Made by a program: the position numbers and the translations under genes. A DNA stretch of 64,000 nucleotides from Nocardia concava NBRC 100430. Lineage in GTDB: Bacteria > Actinomycetota > Actinomycetes > Mycobacteriales > Mycobacteriaceae. Every line of letters starts with the position of its first letter. Positions within the stretch are counted from its first letter, which is position 1. The DNA lies in NCBI RefSeq assembly GCF_000308815.1, contig NZ_BAFX01000135.1, forward strand, positions 27,407 to 91,406, written 5' to 3'. The notes under the pieces are model-generated. The model was not told the origin of the DNA. It did no database searches and saw only the letters and a list, made by a program, of their open reading frames with translations. Shown here in pieces: positions 62,778 to 64,000 of the stretch.

Positions 62778-63985
62778 CGCGGACCACCCACTCCCAGCTG
62801 CTCGAGGATCGATCCCAGCGGATCGGTCGGTCCCGTCCCGCCGGTCGGCCGCGCCACGGTGGGCGGCAGCGGCAGCAGCGAGACGGTCGGCCAGCCGCCG
62901 CGCGGCCCGTTGCCGTTGTAGTACGGGTTGGTCGGATCCACGTTGACCTGGCGGCCCGAGGGCGGGATGTACACCGGATCCTGTTTGCCCACACCGAGAT
63001 TCGACAGCAGGGTGCCGATCTGCAGGTCCACCGAGAGCCAGGTGTTGACCTGGCCGCCGAACGCGGACTTGATCGCCTCGTCCGGGAACGGGTACGTGGG
63101 GATCAGCGGGAACGCGGTCACCAGATCGTTGGCCGAGCCGCCCAGCGCCTGCAGCGTGGGCCGCAGCGAGGACAGGTCGGTGATCAGGTTGTCCTTGGAG
63201 TGGTTCAGCACGTCGAAACCGGCCTGCCCCACCCGATCCAGCTGCTGCAGCATCGAGATCAGCTGCGGCCGTTGCTCGTTGAGGATCTTGATGCCGGCGG
63301 GCAGCTCGTCGAGGATCTTGGAGATCTGGGTGGTCTGCTGCCCCACCCGGCTGCTCAGCGTGTCGAGGCTGTCCAGCGCGCGGGTGATATTGCCGACCTC
63401 GTCGTCGAGGCCCTTGATCAGGGTGTTGGCCTGGGTCAACAGATCCCGGACCTTGCCCTCGCGACCGCCCAGGGTCTTGTTGAGCTCCACCACGATCGGC
63501 TGCAGCTGCGCCACGCCACCGCCGTTGAGCAGCAGCGAGAGCGCGCCCAGCACCTGCTCCACCTCGGTGGCGGTGCGGGTGTTCTCGACCGGGATCTTCG
63601 CGCCGTCCTTCAGCTTGGCCGGATCGGAATCCTTTGCCGGAGCGGACAGTTCGATGTACTTCTCACCCAGCAGGTTGGTCTGCTTGACCTCGGCGCGGGC
63701 ATTGGCGGGCAGGTTCACGTCATCGTTCACCAGCACCTGCACGCTGGCTTCCCAGGCGTTGTCGGGCGCGATGCGGATCTTGTCGACCCGGCCCACGGCC
63801 ACGCCGTCCACCTTCACCGTCGACTGAGGGACCAGGTCCAGCACATCGGCGAAGCGGATGTCGAGGTGCATGGGGTGCTTGCCGACGTTCGGGCCGCCGG
63901 GCAGCGGAATGCTGTCCGCGCCACAGCCCGCGGCCACCAGGGTGACCGCACCGAGCGAGGTGGCCATCAGGGCGGCACGTTTCAC
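62774..63985 (-). CDS. mceE: Mce family lipoprotein, MceE (LprK-like) position
   Basis: 403 residues from GTG 63985, which overlaps the preceding stop (GTGA). Lipobox VAAGCGADS marks it as the lipoprotein member of the Mce hexamer. MCE domain with VKVDGVAVGRVDKIRIAPD and NLLGEKYIELSAP; helical repeats with LLTQANTLIKGLDDEVGN and a Gly/Pro-rich end. Acts with the other Mce subunits in lipid import; cargo unknown. Confidence 0.93.
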   Translation of the reverse strand: MKRAALMATSLGAVTLVAAGCGADSIPLPGGPNVGKHPMHLDIRFADVLDLVPQSTVKVDGVAVGRVDKIRIAPDNAWEASVQVLVNDDVNLPANARAEVKQTNLLGEKYIELSAPAKDSDPAKLKDGAKIPVENTRTATEVEQVLGALSLLLNGGGVAQLQPIVVELNKTLGGREGKVRDLLTQANTLIKGLDDEVGNITRALDSLDTLSSRVGQQTTQISKILDELPAGIKILNEQRPQLISMLQQLDRVGQAGFDVLNHSKDNLITDLSSLRPTLQALGGSANDLVTAFPLIPTYPFPDEAIKSAFGGQVNTWLSVDLQIGTLLSNLGVGKQDPVYIPPSGRQVNVDPTNPYYNGNGPRGGWPTVSLLPLPPTVARPTGGTGPTDPLGSILEQLGVGGPR

Positions 63986-64000
63986 TCGCCCGCCGCGAAT
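63982..64000 (-). CDS. C-terminal end of the preceding mce gene (MceD position), cut by the window edge
   Basis: The last codons read FAAGE and stop at 63982, overlapping the mceE GTG by four bases. Identity inferred only from position in an mce operon. Confidence 0.5.

Overview
The window looks like chromosomal DNA of a high-GC actinomycete of the Nocardia/Rhodococcus group. Evidence: dense GC-rich genes with frequent GTG starts, an Mce (mammalian cell entry) operon beside rpoB, DUF3558 lipoproteins, PknB-type kinase, F420-type luciferase-like oxidoreductase, a mycofactocin-type glycosyltransferase, and steroid-catabolism genes (kshB) carrying KstR-type operators. Genus assignment is inference from gene content; no rRNA or tRNA gene was seen. 

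Layout. 1-13 kb: GAF-domain regulator (cut by the left edge), cytochrome P450, mftF-like glycosyltransferase, TetR regulator plus kshB, a secreted transglycosylase-like protein, AlkD-like DNA repair protein, a secreted lipase with a TetR gene, an SPW-repeat membrane protein, a ferredoxin-reductase-type flavoprotein and a glutamate-racemase-like protein. 13.6-18.1 kb: the str operon, transcribed leftward as rpsL-rpsG-fusA-tuf. 18.4-21.5 kb: two tandem DUF3558 lipoproteins, then hpd with a divergent Lrp/AsnC regulator. 21.5-27.4 kb: a leftward six-gene cluster (amidohydrolase, ABC ATPase, permease, binding lipoprotein, Fe(II)/2-oxoglutarate oxygenase, GntR regulator) that looks like uptake and catabolism of a small, possibly N-heterocyclic, compound. 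27.5-41.5 kb: mixed housekeeping and accessory genes (AlkZ-like protein, quinone oxidoreductase, membrane kinase, acyl-ACP thioesterase, duplicated-domain lipoprotein, fprB, SixA-like phosphatase, two MerR regulators, ribA, hydrolase, AhpD-like/GNAT/pirin operon, MmyB-like regulator). 41.7-44.6 kb: a 984-residue protein that joins a complete multicopper oxidase to a complete galactose-oxidase-type radical copper oxidase. 44.7-51.8 kb: aldo/keto reductase relative, hotdog thioesterase, mqo, luciferase-like oxidoreductase, CGNR regulator, EamA transporter and two secreted hypothetical proteins. 51.9-59.5 kb: rpoC and rpoB, leftward. 60.0-64 kb: the 3' end of an mce operon (mceD end, mceE, mceF, two Mce-associated proteins). 

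How genes work together. Four unlinked promoters (kshB, an FAD-dependent ferredoxin reductase, fprB, a hotdog thioesterase) carry a TnnAACnnGTTnnA palindrome of the KstR type, three of them with the identical 14-mer. This places the redox-partner genes for steroid oxygenases and P450s into one probable cholesterol regulon although they are spread over 42 kb. rpoBC and the str operon, close neighbours in many bacteria, are separated here by about 34 kb of accessory genes. 

Most interesting points: the multicopper/radical-copper oxidase fusion with no visible signal peptide; the KstR-type sites, including one inside a coding start; the oxygenase/amidohydrolase/ABC cluster; an mftF-like gene without the rest of the mycofactocin cluster; a structured leader before the transglycosylase gene; and short tandem duplications at stop codons.
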